A program made the translations under genes and the position numbers. A DNA stretch of 64,000 bases from Helianthus annuus (taxonomy: Eukaryota; Streptophyta; Magnoliopsida; Asterales; Asteraceae). Below the pieces are notes generated by a model. The model worked only from the letters and a program-made list of their open reading frames with translations. It had not been told where the DNA came from and made no database searches. The stretch spans positions 108,420,723 to 108,484,722 of the forward strand of contig NC_035435.2 of assembly GCF_002127325.2 (NCBI RefSeq). Direction: 5' to 3'. Shown here piece by piece: positions 36,601-47,550 of this stretch; position 1 is the first letter of the stretch, and each line of letters opens with the position of its first letter.

Positions 36601-37072
36601 TAAGTCCCCATTTAGTTTATTAATTATTCAGAAAGCCTTAACTTTCATTGTTGACGCTTTTAACCCTTCTCATACGAATTTGATTATAACTTTCTCGTTT
36701 TAAAACGGAACTTCGCGGAATTTATACAATATGTTCTTGTGAGCGTATAATACTGTTACAAAGCCTCGGGAGCGTTAAAGGGTCACTCAGATGTATAATT
36801 AAACATGTTGACACAGTTAACCCCTGTAGCTTGTAATCTCTCACTTTCTTCCGCGTTTCGCTTCCGTACGATCCATGATTTATTCGTTTGAAGGTACAAG
36901 CACCATTTAGGGTTACTATACAGTATATTTACCCTTGTTTGACATTTATAACCCTCGAATTTATATACTTTCAAGGTTTGTCAATATTAATCCTTTATTT
37001 AATATCAATGCCACGTGTAAACAAATGACACGTGTTAACACATTATTGGACACAAAAATTCGAGGTGTTACA
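33683..37072 (-). mobile_element. Solo LTR (3.39 kb) of a long-LTR gypsy element, inserted in gag
   Basis: The plus strand starts TGTCACACCCCG and ends GGTGTTACA, flanked by the perfect 5-bp duplication TAGTG (33678-33682 and 37073-37077). There is no primer site, polypurine tract or coding region inside, and the length fits an LTR of the long-LTR chromovirus group. On the minus strand it reads TGTAACACCTCG...GTGTGACA. There a TATA box CTATAAATAG lies near 36117-36126, followed by a CT-rich leader, which sets the orientation as minus. It probably formed by recombination between the two LTRs of a full element. Confidence 0.8.
36116..36126 (-). promoter_or_regulatory. TATA box of the solo LTR
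   Basis: On the minus strand CTATAAATAGCC is followed after about 60-100 bases by pyrimidine-rich sequence (CATTCCTCTCTGCTCTC). This is a typical plant LTR promoter layout. Confidence 0.6.
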
Positions 37073-39689
37073 TAGTGGAGCTCAGAATCCGTTCGGGAAA
37101 GACGATTACTACCGGAAAGCCATTTCTCAGCAAGTTGGTCAGCAACAACAGCAAGAACCACAGGTGGCTCATGGAAGAAGAATCGAGGATACTAAGAGAG
37201 CATGTTTGGTGGATTTTAACTGGAACGACTACATATCACCAGAAAGCAAAGTCTGTTTAGTCAATCAGGATGATGAAAGATTACCTGAAGGCTTCAGCTG
37301 GGATATGTTTGTTGATGAAAAAGGGGAATTCAAAGCGTTCATTGCTAAGATTATTAGAGAACCAGATATGTTTGCCACATGGATGAAGTCTATTGGTGAG
37401 ACTGTGAAGAATGTGGAGAAAGAGTCTGCTACATCTGATGAAAGCTCACAGAGTGCAGATGAAAGTTTACAAAGTGATGACAGTTCTGAAAAGGAAATTG
37501 TTTTTGATAAAACTCCATCTGATACTGGTTTATCGGATGATAGTTCTGAAGAATCAGTTGAGTTTGATCAGTCACCAACTGATGATAGTAGTGACAATGA
37601 AGAAGAGAAACACATTAACATTGCAAAATCTCATCTGTCTCCTGAAAGTTTTCATTTCTATTTTGCAAATCGTTTGGAAAAACTGAAGGAGAAACGAGCT
37701 GCAAAAGAGCAACAAGAAATGAAGACTGAAAGTGTTGTTCAAAATGAGAAAGTTGAATGTGTTGCTGAGAAGATTGTTGAGACTGAACAGGTTAATGAAG
37801 CAGAAAAGGTGTCCGAAGTAGAGAAAGTGATCGAAGTAGAGAAATTTGTCGAAGTTGAAAAGATTGTTGAAGTCATCAAGCCATGTTCAAAGTGTCTTGA
37901 ACCATGCAAAGAATGTGCAGCCAAAGACGAAAAGTTGGCTGAGTATGAAAAGAACAAAGAACAATTACTGTTCAATCTCAATTATGTGAAAGAATCTTAT
38001 GATGTCTTGAATAGAACAGTAACTGGTCTTCAAAAGACAAACTCAGAAAGAGAGAACGCTTTGACAATGATGAATGCTGTGATGATGTCGAAGCAGAAAG
38101 CTATCAACTTCTACATCGAAGAGAGTGCTAAGTGGAAGTAAGAGTTGGAAACTGAAAAGATTGAAAATGAGAGAATCAGAAGATTATTGCAGAGTTATTC
38201 TAGTCCTGATTATCTTATTGATCGAATTTATCCAACTGTTGCAGGTTTCGAAGTTTTTCAAGACGACAAGCCAAAGAAGAAGGATACTGGTAAGAAACCG
38301 ACTGTTAGCTATAACAAGTGTCCGCCTCCGATCTGGGAAGGGTATTCTCCTAGGAAACCAAACGAGGAACAACTTGGCAGTCAATATAAAGCTAAAAACC
38401 GATACAACTGATGAATTACCAGAAAACATTGACGTCACGTTCACCTCGTCTGACACTGATCATGAGTCTGAGTTAATAAAAAAGGTGGTCGATCAGGCGT
38501 TAGATACTGATGAGGAGTCTGAGTCAAAGTCTGAATCTGGAGGGTCAAGTTCGTCAGTCAATGGTCCAAAGTCGTCGGTCAAACGGTCCTATAGTAAAGA
38601 GTTTTTATTATCAAAATCGAATTTGATTGATGAAAAATTCGAAGTAGTTTATACTTTGAATGATTCTGACAAATTATATTATAACAAAGAGTTTCCTATA
38701 GGAAGTGTTAAAACGGAATTGATTAACAAGACTTTCAAACTAATGGAAATTAATATTCTAGAATTGAAAGTTTTGAAAAATCTTGAAAAACCTAAAAAAT
38801 ACACTTCAAGAGTTCAACAACGTTTAAACAAGAAAAAATGTTACAATTCTGGTTCTGGTTTTCAAAAGAAACCAAACCAAAATCGTAGCTACAAAAAGAA
38901 AGGTCTTGGTTTTATTCCACCAGAAAATTATAAAAATGAGAAAAATTCTAAAACAAAATAGAATTTGTTTCAGGAGGAAGTGCAGAAGAAGAATAGAAGA
39001 AACCGTTCTGGAGACAATCAAACCAGGAGTTTCTTGCTGAGAAGAAAAGGAATGGAACTGGAGTGTTTCATCCAAGAGAGACTCAAACCTGTTTCAAATG
39101 CAATGAAGCTGGTCACATTGCATGGAACTGCCCGAAAAATGCCAAGACAAAACAGGGAGTTTCTGGGAAACTAAAAGAGAAAGTTGTTGATGTTGAGCCA
39201 CCAACTGAAAAATTTAAATTTTTTGAAAATTCAACTTATGAGGTTGGTGAGTGTTCGAAAAAGAATTTTTACAAAAAGAATGCAAAGAACAACCAAGTGT
39301 GTGTTGTTAAAAAGGTTGATGAGAAAGTCGGCGATGATTCTGGTTCCACAAAGCCAGAAAAGCCACAAGGTGAGGTAAAAGAGGTAAATTCTATGTTTTC
39401 AGTAAGTGATGATGAATTTCCATCACTGAAGTTTGAAGAAATTAAAAAGAAAGTTGGGAAGGTTGAAATCTCGGATCAGTTTTACTCCGAGAAAAATGAG
39501 TTTGATGTCAAGAAAACATTCAATGGGAATGTTAAGAAAATTTTTGAGAAAATGCTTGATGGTAAAGCAAAAGGGGTTAAAGATTTTTATGCAACTAAAA
39601 AAGCAACTTTTAACCCAACAGAACAAGAGCTTAAAGAGCTAAAAACACCCAAGGTTGGTCAGACTTGGGTGGAAATCCTTTTCCCTTGA

Positions 39690-40269
39690 ACATCTGACTA
39701 CGCCGGAGATCCCAAATTTGTAACCGTGGATCAGGAATCGACATCATTCTTGTAAAATAGTCCTTCAACCTAGCTTAAAAAAATTGTTGAAATTTTTACA
39801 GATTAAAGGACTACGCCGGAGCTTCCAGGTTGGTAAGTGAGAAGCAGGAATCGGCATCTTTGATTGGTAAATGATCGTGTGTAGATGTTTGTTTCCTACA
39901 CATGGTACAGGTGTTTGTGTTTTTACAATTGGTACAGAGGGTGCATACTTGCATATCAGAGACATTAATTTGTACTTGATCTACTACAAGTGTTTGATGA
40001 ACAATATGATGAACCATACCCCTAACTTACAAGCGAACCTACAAGTGAACCTAACAAACTTATTTTCAGGAAAAATCATTTTGATTAAAACAAACTTAAG
40101 TGTTTTGAAATCTAAATGAGAAAATAGTTTGTTGAAAGAGGGAGTTCTGATTGTTTATGCCGAGCGGATGGCGATTTGATGCAATTCGATATCGGTTGTC
40201 ACTTTATTTGTACAGTTTGTTTTAAGTTTTCTGTGATTGGGCTAAGAGCTTAGATAGTTTTCAAATTTC
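39690..40269 (+). other. Noncoding region just after gag, copy 2
   Basis: Contains ACTACGCCGGAG repeated at about 39699 and 39809, with GAATCGACATC / GAATCGGCATC after each: a small duplication of about 110 bp period. No gene. Confidence 0.5.
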
Positions 40270-41050
40270 CTTTTAAATGTGTTTGTATTTTAGGGGGAGT
40301 AGAAAATTCCAGAAAATCCAAAAACATTAGAAAATTTGAAAAAGTACAAAACTCATTTTTGATTTGAAAAATATTGATAAAACAACAAAAACATGATAAA
40401 ATGTAAAAAGAGTTTTGTTGTGAAAAAGAGGAAATGATAGTACATCAGTGGACTGTCACAACATGCTAAAGAATTGGAATGTAAAAATGTGATAAACAAT
40501 CTCACTGTGGATGTGTCAGTAGGTTTTTGCACATTTAGTAGATTGTGACGAGATATAAACCTAAAAATTCAAACTTGCTTATTCTGTGGGTAACAACTTC
40601 TTGGATATATAGGTAACCCCTGAAATCTTGTTTGAAAGGTCCCTTATTCTGAGATACTAGGTCTTTATGCTCAGTGATATCTGGGGTATTATCTCGGGAC
40701 TTCTGCTGTATGGAAATACTGACCTAGTCCCCGTATAATACTTTCTGCAAATGCTTTGAAATATAAGCTCGCCCTCAGCAAGTTGATTAAACAATAAAAT
40801 TGATAGTCACTACTGTTGTAACAAAAGATCCTCTAAAGGGGACACACCAAAAGTCAAAGCTGTCATCTCTTTGCGTATACGGAAGTATCGACCTGAGCTC
40901 TCATGGCCCTCGCAATGAACCCCTGACAGATATCATCTGTGGTATACTCACCTGTAAGACTGAATATTGGGATCTGGATACGGGAGTATATTCAAGTAGT
41001 GGGACACCCGAATGAGTTTAAGTCATTAAGACATTAATATCGTATCTCGA
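40270..41050 (+). other. Conserved noncoding block downstream of gag, copy 2
   Basis: Partner of 22720-23480 (reverse strand). Shared words include GGATATATAGGTAACCCCTG, CTGAGATACTAGGTCTTTAT, GATATCTGGGGTATTAT, GGGACTTCTGCTGTATGGAA and GATCCTCTAAAGGGGACACA. It starts after a TTTTAGGGGGAG tract at about 40292. No open reading frame is shared by the two copies. Confidence 0.75.
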
Positions 41051-41923
41051 AGCAGTTGAAGTTTGTGTGAAAATTTAAGTGGACAAATATACTGACAATC
41101 TAGGTGAATTGTTTAGAACTTAAAATGTAATCAAGCTTAACGGTGTTAGTGACTTGTCTCATAAACTGATATGATTATCTTACACAAACTTACAAAAATA
41201 TTGTTTGTAAATATTTCATTTCTGCATTTCTTTATTTCTACAATTGATGTCTTTATCCTCTTTACTTTTCAAAATTCAAAAAGATTTTCGGTGTGTTTTA
41301 GCATAAACTTTTGAAAGATTCAAAAAGATTTTCGACAACTGATGTTGGAAAGCTGATTTTCAAAGTCTCAAGTGCTAAACATGATAACATTGTTGTGAGG
41401 GGGAGTGTGTCTTGAACATCAAATGTGTTTTTAAATCAACAAGTGGTTCATCAAAAAGGGAAAGTTTCTTTTGAGGGAGAGTAAATGTTAGTGCATATTT
41501 TCTAAAGTGTTAAATGTGTAAAACATACTTTGAGGTAGAGTTTATGCAGGTTAAGTATGATCTGGGTTATCAATCCTGAGCAGAACTAGAGCCAAGTTTC
41601 AATCTTGAAACAATCTTCTGAAGAGCCAGGTCATTCGATTCTGAGAAGCTTATGAGAGCCAGATTCAGATACCTGAGATTCTGGGGATAAAGGTTGAGCC
41701 AGGTTTCAATTCTGTGGACAAAGTTAAAGCCAGTTAACGATCATGTACTTGTGAAAGCCAGACAACGATCCTGAAGCTGATGATGCTGAAGAACTAAAGG
41801 AATGCCAGCATATCGCAAGGGGGAGTCTGAAGACAATCTGAAGATGAGAAGAGAGTGTGAAGCCCAGAGACTGATCAAGACTGAAGTTTGAGAAGACTCG
41901 ACACGTAAGACTCGTCAACATCT
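41051..41923 (+). other. Noncoding part between conserved block and polypurine tract, copy 2
   Basis: Holds several extra polypurine-like tracts: GAGGGGGAGTG at about 41398, GAGGGAGAGTA at about 41465 and AAGGGGGAGTCTGAAG at about 41817. No gene. Confidence 0.55.
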
Positions 41924-41934
41924 GAGGGGGAGTC
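41924..41934 (+). promoter_or_regulatory. Polypurine tract of gag-only copy 2
   Basis: GAGGGGGAGTC directly precedes the 3' LTR start TGTTGGTGC at 41935. Confidence 0.82.
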
Positions 41935-42388
41935 TGTTGGTGCATACATCTGTCGACTTCGTCTTGTATCGAGTCTTAGATTACATTGTATAGATCAGGG
42001 CACGTTTTACGAGAAAATAGGAAAGTTTAGAGTGTTAGAGGCTGATTTCGCTCCTAGCTACATGAAGGTGATTCCGCCCGAAATCACATGTAAGTGATTT
42101 CGCCCGAAATTACATGTTTCTGATTCCGCCCCAAGTGTCAATGTGTTGTTTCGGGCGAAATCAGAACTCTATATATAGGTTACTTTAGATCGAAATTAGT
42201 ATCAGGTCCTTGTAGTCCATACCGAAGTGCTGCCGGTGTGAGATTTGATTGTAATCAACGTCAGATCAATACAATCAGTGATTTAAGTGAATTGCAAGCT
42301 GTTTCTACCTTTGTTTCTTGTTTTCCGCACCTGAAACAGAGTAAAACTCCTCTGAACGACTCATTCGGGTCAATCACACGATCCTACA
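41935..42388 (+). repeat. 3' LTR of gag-only copy 2
   Basis: 454 bp, about 9 substitutions and a small indel from 31284-31738. Followed by the target duplication AAGGA. Confidence 0.92.
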
Positions 42389-42393
42389 AAGGA

Positions 42394-43737
42394 GACATTG
42401 GTGAACCGTTCTGTTTAGCTTCTTTGTTTGATAGTCAATTTTTTTTTTGAAAACCACCCAAAGCCAAATGTACAAGAGCTGATGCACCAAAAACTTGCTT
42501 CTTTATAAGGGTATAATATTTAGTAAAAAGTGTTAGATTTGTTGTTTCACCATAAATAATTTTAAAAAACGATAACCATACAAAATGCGTTAGCCGATCA
42601 TGCGATAGTTATAAAACTATTCAAAGAAAACCAAAAGTAATTTGATTACTTCAATCTCTTTGACGTCTTCATATGTCATCATCATGATAAAATCAGAGTA
42701 ATTTACACGGATGGTCCATATAATTATTTCTAAACTATGGATTTCATCCATATGGTTTGAAACTTATGGATTTTAGTTCTCAACCTTATTTTTCCCTTTA
42801 TGGTCCAAACAGTTAAAAGAGTTTAGTTTCTTGTTAAACCCATATAAATTTACTGTTTTAGTCTTGTTCTTAAGAAAACAAAAATTAAAATAAGAATCCT
42901 ACTAGCTCCCCTAAATGGTGAGACTCACTTCTAATCAGGGCGTGGACCTATGTAGGATTTAGGGGTTGTCCGGGATGCCCCTTAACTTTCTATACGTAGT
43001 GTAACTTTTTTTCTTAATCTTCATTTCTTGTATTGGGGATACACCTGTGCAAATATTAGGATACCCATAAATGTAGATGAAGATAAGATGAAACAAAATT
43101 TCTGGTCGACGGAAACGAAAAATTCCGGTCGACTAAAAGTTATTGCAGAACCATTTAAAAGTTTGGAGAAGATGAAGAATTTGTTATTATTATAATAATA
43201 AGCGTTGAGAACATAAATGGAAAAGTAAACAGGAGCATGATGTTGTCTAATGTTTATCGGTCCACGTAGGTATTCATACTTCAACAATTTATTTGTCTTT
43301 GTTACCAATAAAATACCTAAGTCCTTTTATGTATTTACTTTTATTTGAGTTTTATAAATTCTCTGTTACACCATAGATGTATACATCTTATTAATTATTA
43401 TGTATATATGTTCAAACGTAAATTTAATTTTGTGTATAATAATCCATTACTTTATATTCTATAAGTCAGATAATAATAACTTATACTAATCTACTCTAAA
43501 TTTTAAAATTTCCAGAGATTAGAAATATGGATATCGGTATTATTATGTATTTATATCCAGACATAAATTTTATATTTTTATGATTTTTAGTTTTGATACG
43601 AGTCACTTTTCATATTTTCAGTTATATCTTATCTCAAAATATCATATTATAATTTTGAAATCTTACTACTAACTGTTTTTTTTATTTAGCTCGTATAATA
43701 CATAAGTTTGTAACCTAGTAATATATATATAGTGTGT
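42394..43737. other. AT-rich spacer
   Basis: No gene I can support. A GTGGACCTATGTAGGATTTA-type stretch near 42950-42990 may be an old transposon fragment. Confidence 0.4.
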
Positions 43738-44179
43738 GTGAGGTTCTTTGGGGAACACTAAAAAAGTGGGGAACAGTGGGGAACCGACTCAAACGAACTC
43801 CGATTGAACTCATTCCAGCGGCGTTGGAACCGGCTCATCGAACCCTCACTAGGATCTCTTAACCTTAAACCCTAAATCATAACCCCTAAACCCTAAATAT
43901 ATTAGGGTTTGGCTTTTAGGGTTTAGCTTTAGGTTTAGCCTTTAGGGTTTAGCTTTTAGGGTTTATAGTTTAGATTTTACGGTTTAGCTTAGGTTTTAAC
44001 CTTATTTTTTAGCTTTAGGGTTTAGAGTTTAGGAGTTAGGCTTTAGGGTTTAGGGTTAAGAGATCCTAGTTAGGGTTCGACGAGCCAGTTCCAACGCCGC
44101 TGAAATGAGTCCAATCGGAGTTCGTTTCAGTCGGTTCCCCACTGTTCCCCACTTTTTTAGTGTTCCCCAATGAACCTTC

Positions 44180-44182
<3 letters not shown>
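43738..44182. mobile_element. Foldback element A with ~120-bp inverted repeats
   Basis: The left arm is about 43740-43861 and the right arm about 44058-44181, inverted and about 90 percent alike (shared words: GGGGAACACTAAAAAAGTGG, GGCGTTGGAAC, TAGGATCTCTT). The interior (about 43865-44055) is made of CCCTAAA / TTTAGGG telomere-like words in both orientations. It ends against (TA)n on the right and a short TA run on the left. Confidence 0.8.

Positions 44183-44234
<52 letters not shown>
44183..44234. repeat. (TA)n microsatellite
   Basis: An uninterrupted TA run separating foldback elements A and B. Confidence 0.95.
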
Positions 44235-44237
<3 letters not shown>

Positions 44238-46230
44238 AGCCGCTAAAATAGAAACCACCTCCAGTTGTAAGAACCATGAGAACCGCTCTCCACCAATCAG
44301 ATTTTACCACCTCAAAGGGTATATTGGTCATTTACTTAAAACCTGCCAATCTATCTTATCATGTTTTGACCTTTTAGTCAGATTCACAATAAATAACCAT
44401 CCCCCCAAAAAAAGTTGAATACCTCATTTCTCTCTCTCCCAAGCTCCGTTCACCACCTCCTCCCCCCTGGTATCCCTTCCTTCTCCGGCCACAAGTCCGG
44501 CAGAGCTAACAAAAAATCCGGTAAACTATCTCTATTTTGCTTCACCACCATCTGATCACTACCACCACCCAGCTACCCCCTCTTTCTCACCCCTCTCTCT
44601 ACTTTCTCTCTCATCGTTTCACCGTCAAAATTTGGGGGGGGGGTTTGCTCAGATCTGAACGGGTGTGGCGGCAGTGGTGTACGGTAGGGTGTGGTGGCAG
44701 GGTTTAGGGCCGGAGAAAGAAAATGGGGGGGGGTTGTAGTGGTGGTCGTTTGTGCGACTTGGGGTTTCGAGTGAAGGGAGATGGGGGTTTGCAGGTTTTT
44801 CAGTCGTGGGGAAATGGGTTTTGGCGGCGACTGTGTTGGTGGTTTTTGATGGAAACGGAGACGGTGGTGGTGGTGAGGACTGTCGGAGACGGTGGTGGCA
44901 GTGGTGGGGTTTTCACGGCGACGGTGGTGGTGTTTGGTTAGATATTTTGGTATGCTATATTAATGTTTTTTGCTGGTGATTTTTTGATTGTTTGAATGTT
45001 TGAATCTGTGAACTTTTTGAATGGTTTTGAATGTTTCAAACAGTGATTTTTGCTGGGTTTTTGGTGGTGACTTTGAATGTTTGAATGTTTTGAACAGTGG
45101 GTTTTGCTGGTGATTTTTTGATTGTTTGAATGTTTGAATCTGGGATATTTTTGAATGATTGAATATGTGGGTTTTGCTGGTGCTTTTTGGTAGATTTTCG
45201 AACAGTGAACTATGTGGGGTTTGATTCGTTTTTGGATTTGGGCGGTGATGATGAAAAAAAACGCATATTTTGATGACGATGGCGCGGCAAGGATGGTGGA
45301 GGGTAGGTTTTTGAACCCGCAACCCCACTTTTGCAGCCTCTGATTATCGAAAAATCTGAGCCAAAACCTTGTTTTTTTCAAGAATCCACTCGTTCTTATG
45401 ATTTTTGTTTGTTGGGTTTTTATTTTTTTTGAGGCGTCGATAATGATAGCAATCTATCTGAGACACCTGCCGAGTTTGCGATTTTCTAGTTGCGTTCGTT
45501 TTTGAGTAAAAAAATTTTGTGAAAAAAAAAGTTAAACCGTAAACTTTTTAACATAAAACGTAAACTTTTTAACGTAAAATGTAATAACGTAAAACGTAAA
45601 AACGTAAAACGTAAAAACGTAAAACGTAAAAACGTAAAACGTAAAAAGTTTACGTAAAACGTAAAAAGTTTAACGTAAAACGTAAAAAACGTAAAACGTA
45701 AAAAGTAAAACGTAAAAAGGTAAAACGTAAAAAAACATAATTTTTTTACTAAAACGTAAAACGTAAAAACGTAAAAAGTAAAACGTAAAAACGTAAAACG
45801 TAAAAAATGTAAAACGTAAAACGTAAAAATGTTAACGTAAAAACGTAAAACCTAAAAATGTAAAACCTAAAAACGTAAAACCTAAAAAGTAAAAAGTTTA
45901 ACGTAAAACGTAAAACGTAAAAAGTCTAAAAAAATCTATAAAAAGTCTGAATTTTAAAATGCTTTTAATAAAAATATTATGTTTAAAAAATAAAACTAAT
46001 TTAATAATACAAAAAAGTAATAAAAAAACAATAAAGACAAAAAGACAAAATAGGGTAAGTTTACTAAACTACCCTTTTAGATTATAATATTAAAGACATA
46101 ATAAGACAAAAAATATTTAATATTAATTTTAGTTACTTTTAATCTCATCCATCCATCTTGTTGATCTAATGGCTAGAAACTGGTTCTCGCGGTTCTTACA
46201 ACTGGAGGTGGTTTTTATTTTAGCGGTCTC
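44235..46230. mobile_element. Foldback/TIR element B
   Basis: Starts GGGAGCCGCTAAAATAG and ends TTTTAGCGGTCTC. The TIR is about 50 bp, with AACCACCTCCAGTTGTAAGA at the left and its complement at the right. Length 2.0 kb, between (TA)n tracts. The interior has a TC-rich and GGTGG-rich first part, TTTGAATGTTTGAATC-type words, and an ACGTAAA minisatellite (45530-45925). No transposase. It shares its TIR and interior with element E. ORFs in it are low-complexity Gly/Val runs or repeat shadows. Confidence 0.8.
45530..45925. repeat. ACGTAAA-type minisatellite in element B
   Basis: Dozens of AACGTAAA / ACGTAAAAAC words with irregular spacing and variants (CCTAAAA, ATGTAAA). Element E has a matching but more diverged stretch at 48900-49460. 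Confidence 0.9.
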
Positions 46231-46239
46231 ATATACATA

Positions 46240-46325
<86 letters not shown>
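46231..46325. repeat. (TA)n microsatellite
   Basis: A long TA run with a few interruptions (ACAT), between elements B and C. Confidence 0.95.
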
Positions 46326-46327
<2 letters not shown>

Positions 46328-47073
46328 TAGAGGATCCTGTAAAAAAGGCCTAAAGTGTGAGAAGGGTAAGAAAGAATCTCAGCCATTAGATCTTTTGATC
46401 TAATGGTTGAGATCAATAGGGACCAAATTGTGAAATATTTTCATTAATTTGGACTGATTTGAAATATCTAGGGGCAATATAGTCTTTTAAACCCTTAGAA
46501 ATTAGGTAATGCACATGTAACTTCCCCCCCGTCTTTTTTAAACGTCAATAACTTTTTGTACGTAATTTTTTTTAAAAAAAAAATTACACCATAATAACGA
46601 GCGTTTTTTTATCTTTAATATTAGTACCATATTGCTATACTTATATAGAGAAAAAATATGTTTCAATCAGATGTTTAGTCAATGAATGGTGTTATATACT
46701 TGCTGAATGGTGTTATATACTTGCTGAATGATTTATATACTTACTGAATGGTGTTATATACTTGCTGAATGGTGTTATATACTTGCTGAATGGTGTTATA
46801 TACTTACTGCATGGTGTTATATATACTTGCTGAATGCTGAATGGTGTTATATACTTGCTGAATGGTGTTATATTCTTGCTGAATGGTGTTATATACTTGC
46901 TGAATGGTGTTATATACTTTCTATAATTAAGGTGGCGGTTACGGGAAGTTTTTAATTAATTGAATTAATGATAAAATTACTTGTTTACCTTTTTCAATTA
47001 ATTTAGATCTAATGGCTGAGATTCTTTCTTACCTTTCTCACACTTTTGTTCTTTTTTACAATAACCTTACCCT
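46326..47073. mobile_element. Foldback/TIR element C
   Basis: Left end GGTAGAGGATCCTGTAAAAA; the right end is its diverged inverted complement, up to CCTTACCC. Shared inner words are AGTGTGAGAA, GGTAAGAAAGAATCTCAGCC and ATTAGATC. The TIR is about 65 bp and the length 748 bp, with (TA)n on both sides. Interior: a 21-bp tandem repeat (46683-46925). No transposase. Confidence 0.78.
46683..46925 (+). repeat. 21-bp tandem repeat in element C
   Basis: About 11-12 copies of GAATGGTGTTATATACTTGCT with small variants. Because 21 is a multiple of three it spells a repetitive reading frame, which is not a gene. Confidence 0.93.
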
Positions 47074-47088
47074 ATATATATATATATA
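47074..47088. repeat. (TA)n between elements C and D
   Basis: A short TA run that delimits both elements. Confidence 0.85.
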
Positions 47089-47510
47089 GGGTAAGGTTAA
47101 TGCGAGAACCACCTTTATTGCGATAACCGCGAGAACCAATGTGAACACAACAAAAATACCTAAAAAAACTAACCCCCCCCCCAAAAAAAAAAAAAAAAAA
47201 AACCTAAACCCCTCCTCCCCCACCCACCAAAAACCTAAACCCCCACCCAAGCTAAAATACTAAAAACTAAACCCCCAAAAAACCTAAAAAAAAATAATAG
47301 CACACAAATTTTTTTTTAATATTTTTTACATTAAAATCGCTACTTTTAGTAGCAAAAAAAAAAAATTTGGTAACGAAATCCAGCGATTTTTATATAAAAT
47401 ATATTTAAAAAAAATTGTGTGTTTTTGAGCTATTTTTAGGTATTTTTGGTTGTGTTCACATGGGTTCTCGCGGTTCTCGCAATAAAGGGTGGTTCCTAAC
47501 GGATCCTTCT

Positions 47511-47512
<2 letters not shown>
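47089..47512. mobile_element. Foldback/TIR element D
   Basis: Left end GGGTAAGGTTAATGCGAGAACC; the right end is the diverged complement ending GGATCCTTCTCC. The TIR is about 60 bp with shared ACCACCNTTTATTGCGA and CCGCGAGAACC words. 424 bp, an AT/C-run interior, no coding. The CGCGAGAACC word also recurs in the ends of elements B and E. Confidence 0.78.

Positions 47513-47548
<36 letters not shown>
47513..47548. repeat. (TA)n between elements D and E
   Basis: An uninterrupted TA run. Confidence 0.93.

Positions 47549-47550
<2 letters not shown>

Larger units (their letters stand above)
32359..39689 (+). pseudogene. Gag-like protein with two CCHC knuckles, copy 2 (broken, interrupted)
   Basis: ATG 32359 (MSEEFYNAFASF) to stop 39689. 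It parallels copy 1: a UBN2/copia-type gag domain with KPPKLMSIEEY, then LADALPQKEW, knuckle 1 CFRCMEKGHFKREC (about 33620-33662), a Glu/Val-rich coiled coil with repeated VEKVIEVEKFVEVEK words, an acidic segment, knuckle 2 CFKCNEAGHIAWNC (about 39090-39131), and the end VGQTWVEILFP. Breaks: TAG at 32911; a 3.39-kb solo LTR inserted at 33683-37072 just after knuckle 1; TAA at 38139; a one-base shift near 38350; a shift near 38955; and TAG near 39000. An ATG at 37032 lies inside the solo LTR and is not a start. No protease or pol follows. Protein identity to copy 1 looks roughly half in the N-terminal domain and lower in the coiled coils. Confidence 0.82.
31284..42388 (+). mobile_element. Gag-only LTR retrotransposon, copy 2 (with nested solo LTR)
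   Basis: Bounded by LTRs of 455 and 454 bp and a perfect 5-bp target duplication AAGGA (31279-31283 and 42389-42393). Order: LTR, tRNA-Met primer site, TTCCGCT-motif leader, gag-like coding region broken by a solo LTR, conserved noncoding block, polypurine tract, LTR. No protease or pol domain is present, as in copy 1. Without the inserted solo LTR it would be about 7.7 kb, close to copy 1. The LTRs differ at about 9 positions, so this is the oldest of the datable insertions here. The LTR ends are related to copy 1 (start TGTTNGTNCAT, CTTCGTCTTGTATC; end GATCCTACA), while the middle differs. Confidence 0.9.

Noticed and set aside
37032..37077. A new gene starting at ATG 37032
   Set aside because: The ATG and first 15 codons belong to the solo LTR; coding similarity to copy 1 starts after the TAGTG duplication.
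44723..44979. Gly/Val-rich ORFs in element B
   Set aside because: Low-complexity GGTGG sequence inside a foldback element; no support as protein.
46728..46955. A repetitive protein (ILAEWCY repeats)
   Set aside because: Spelled by a 21-bp tandem repeat in a foldback element.
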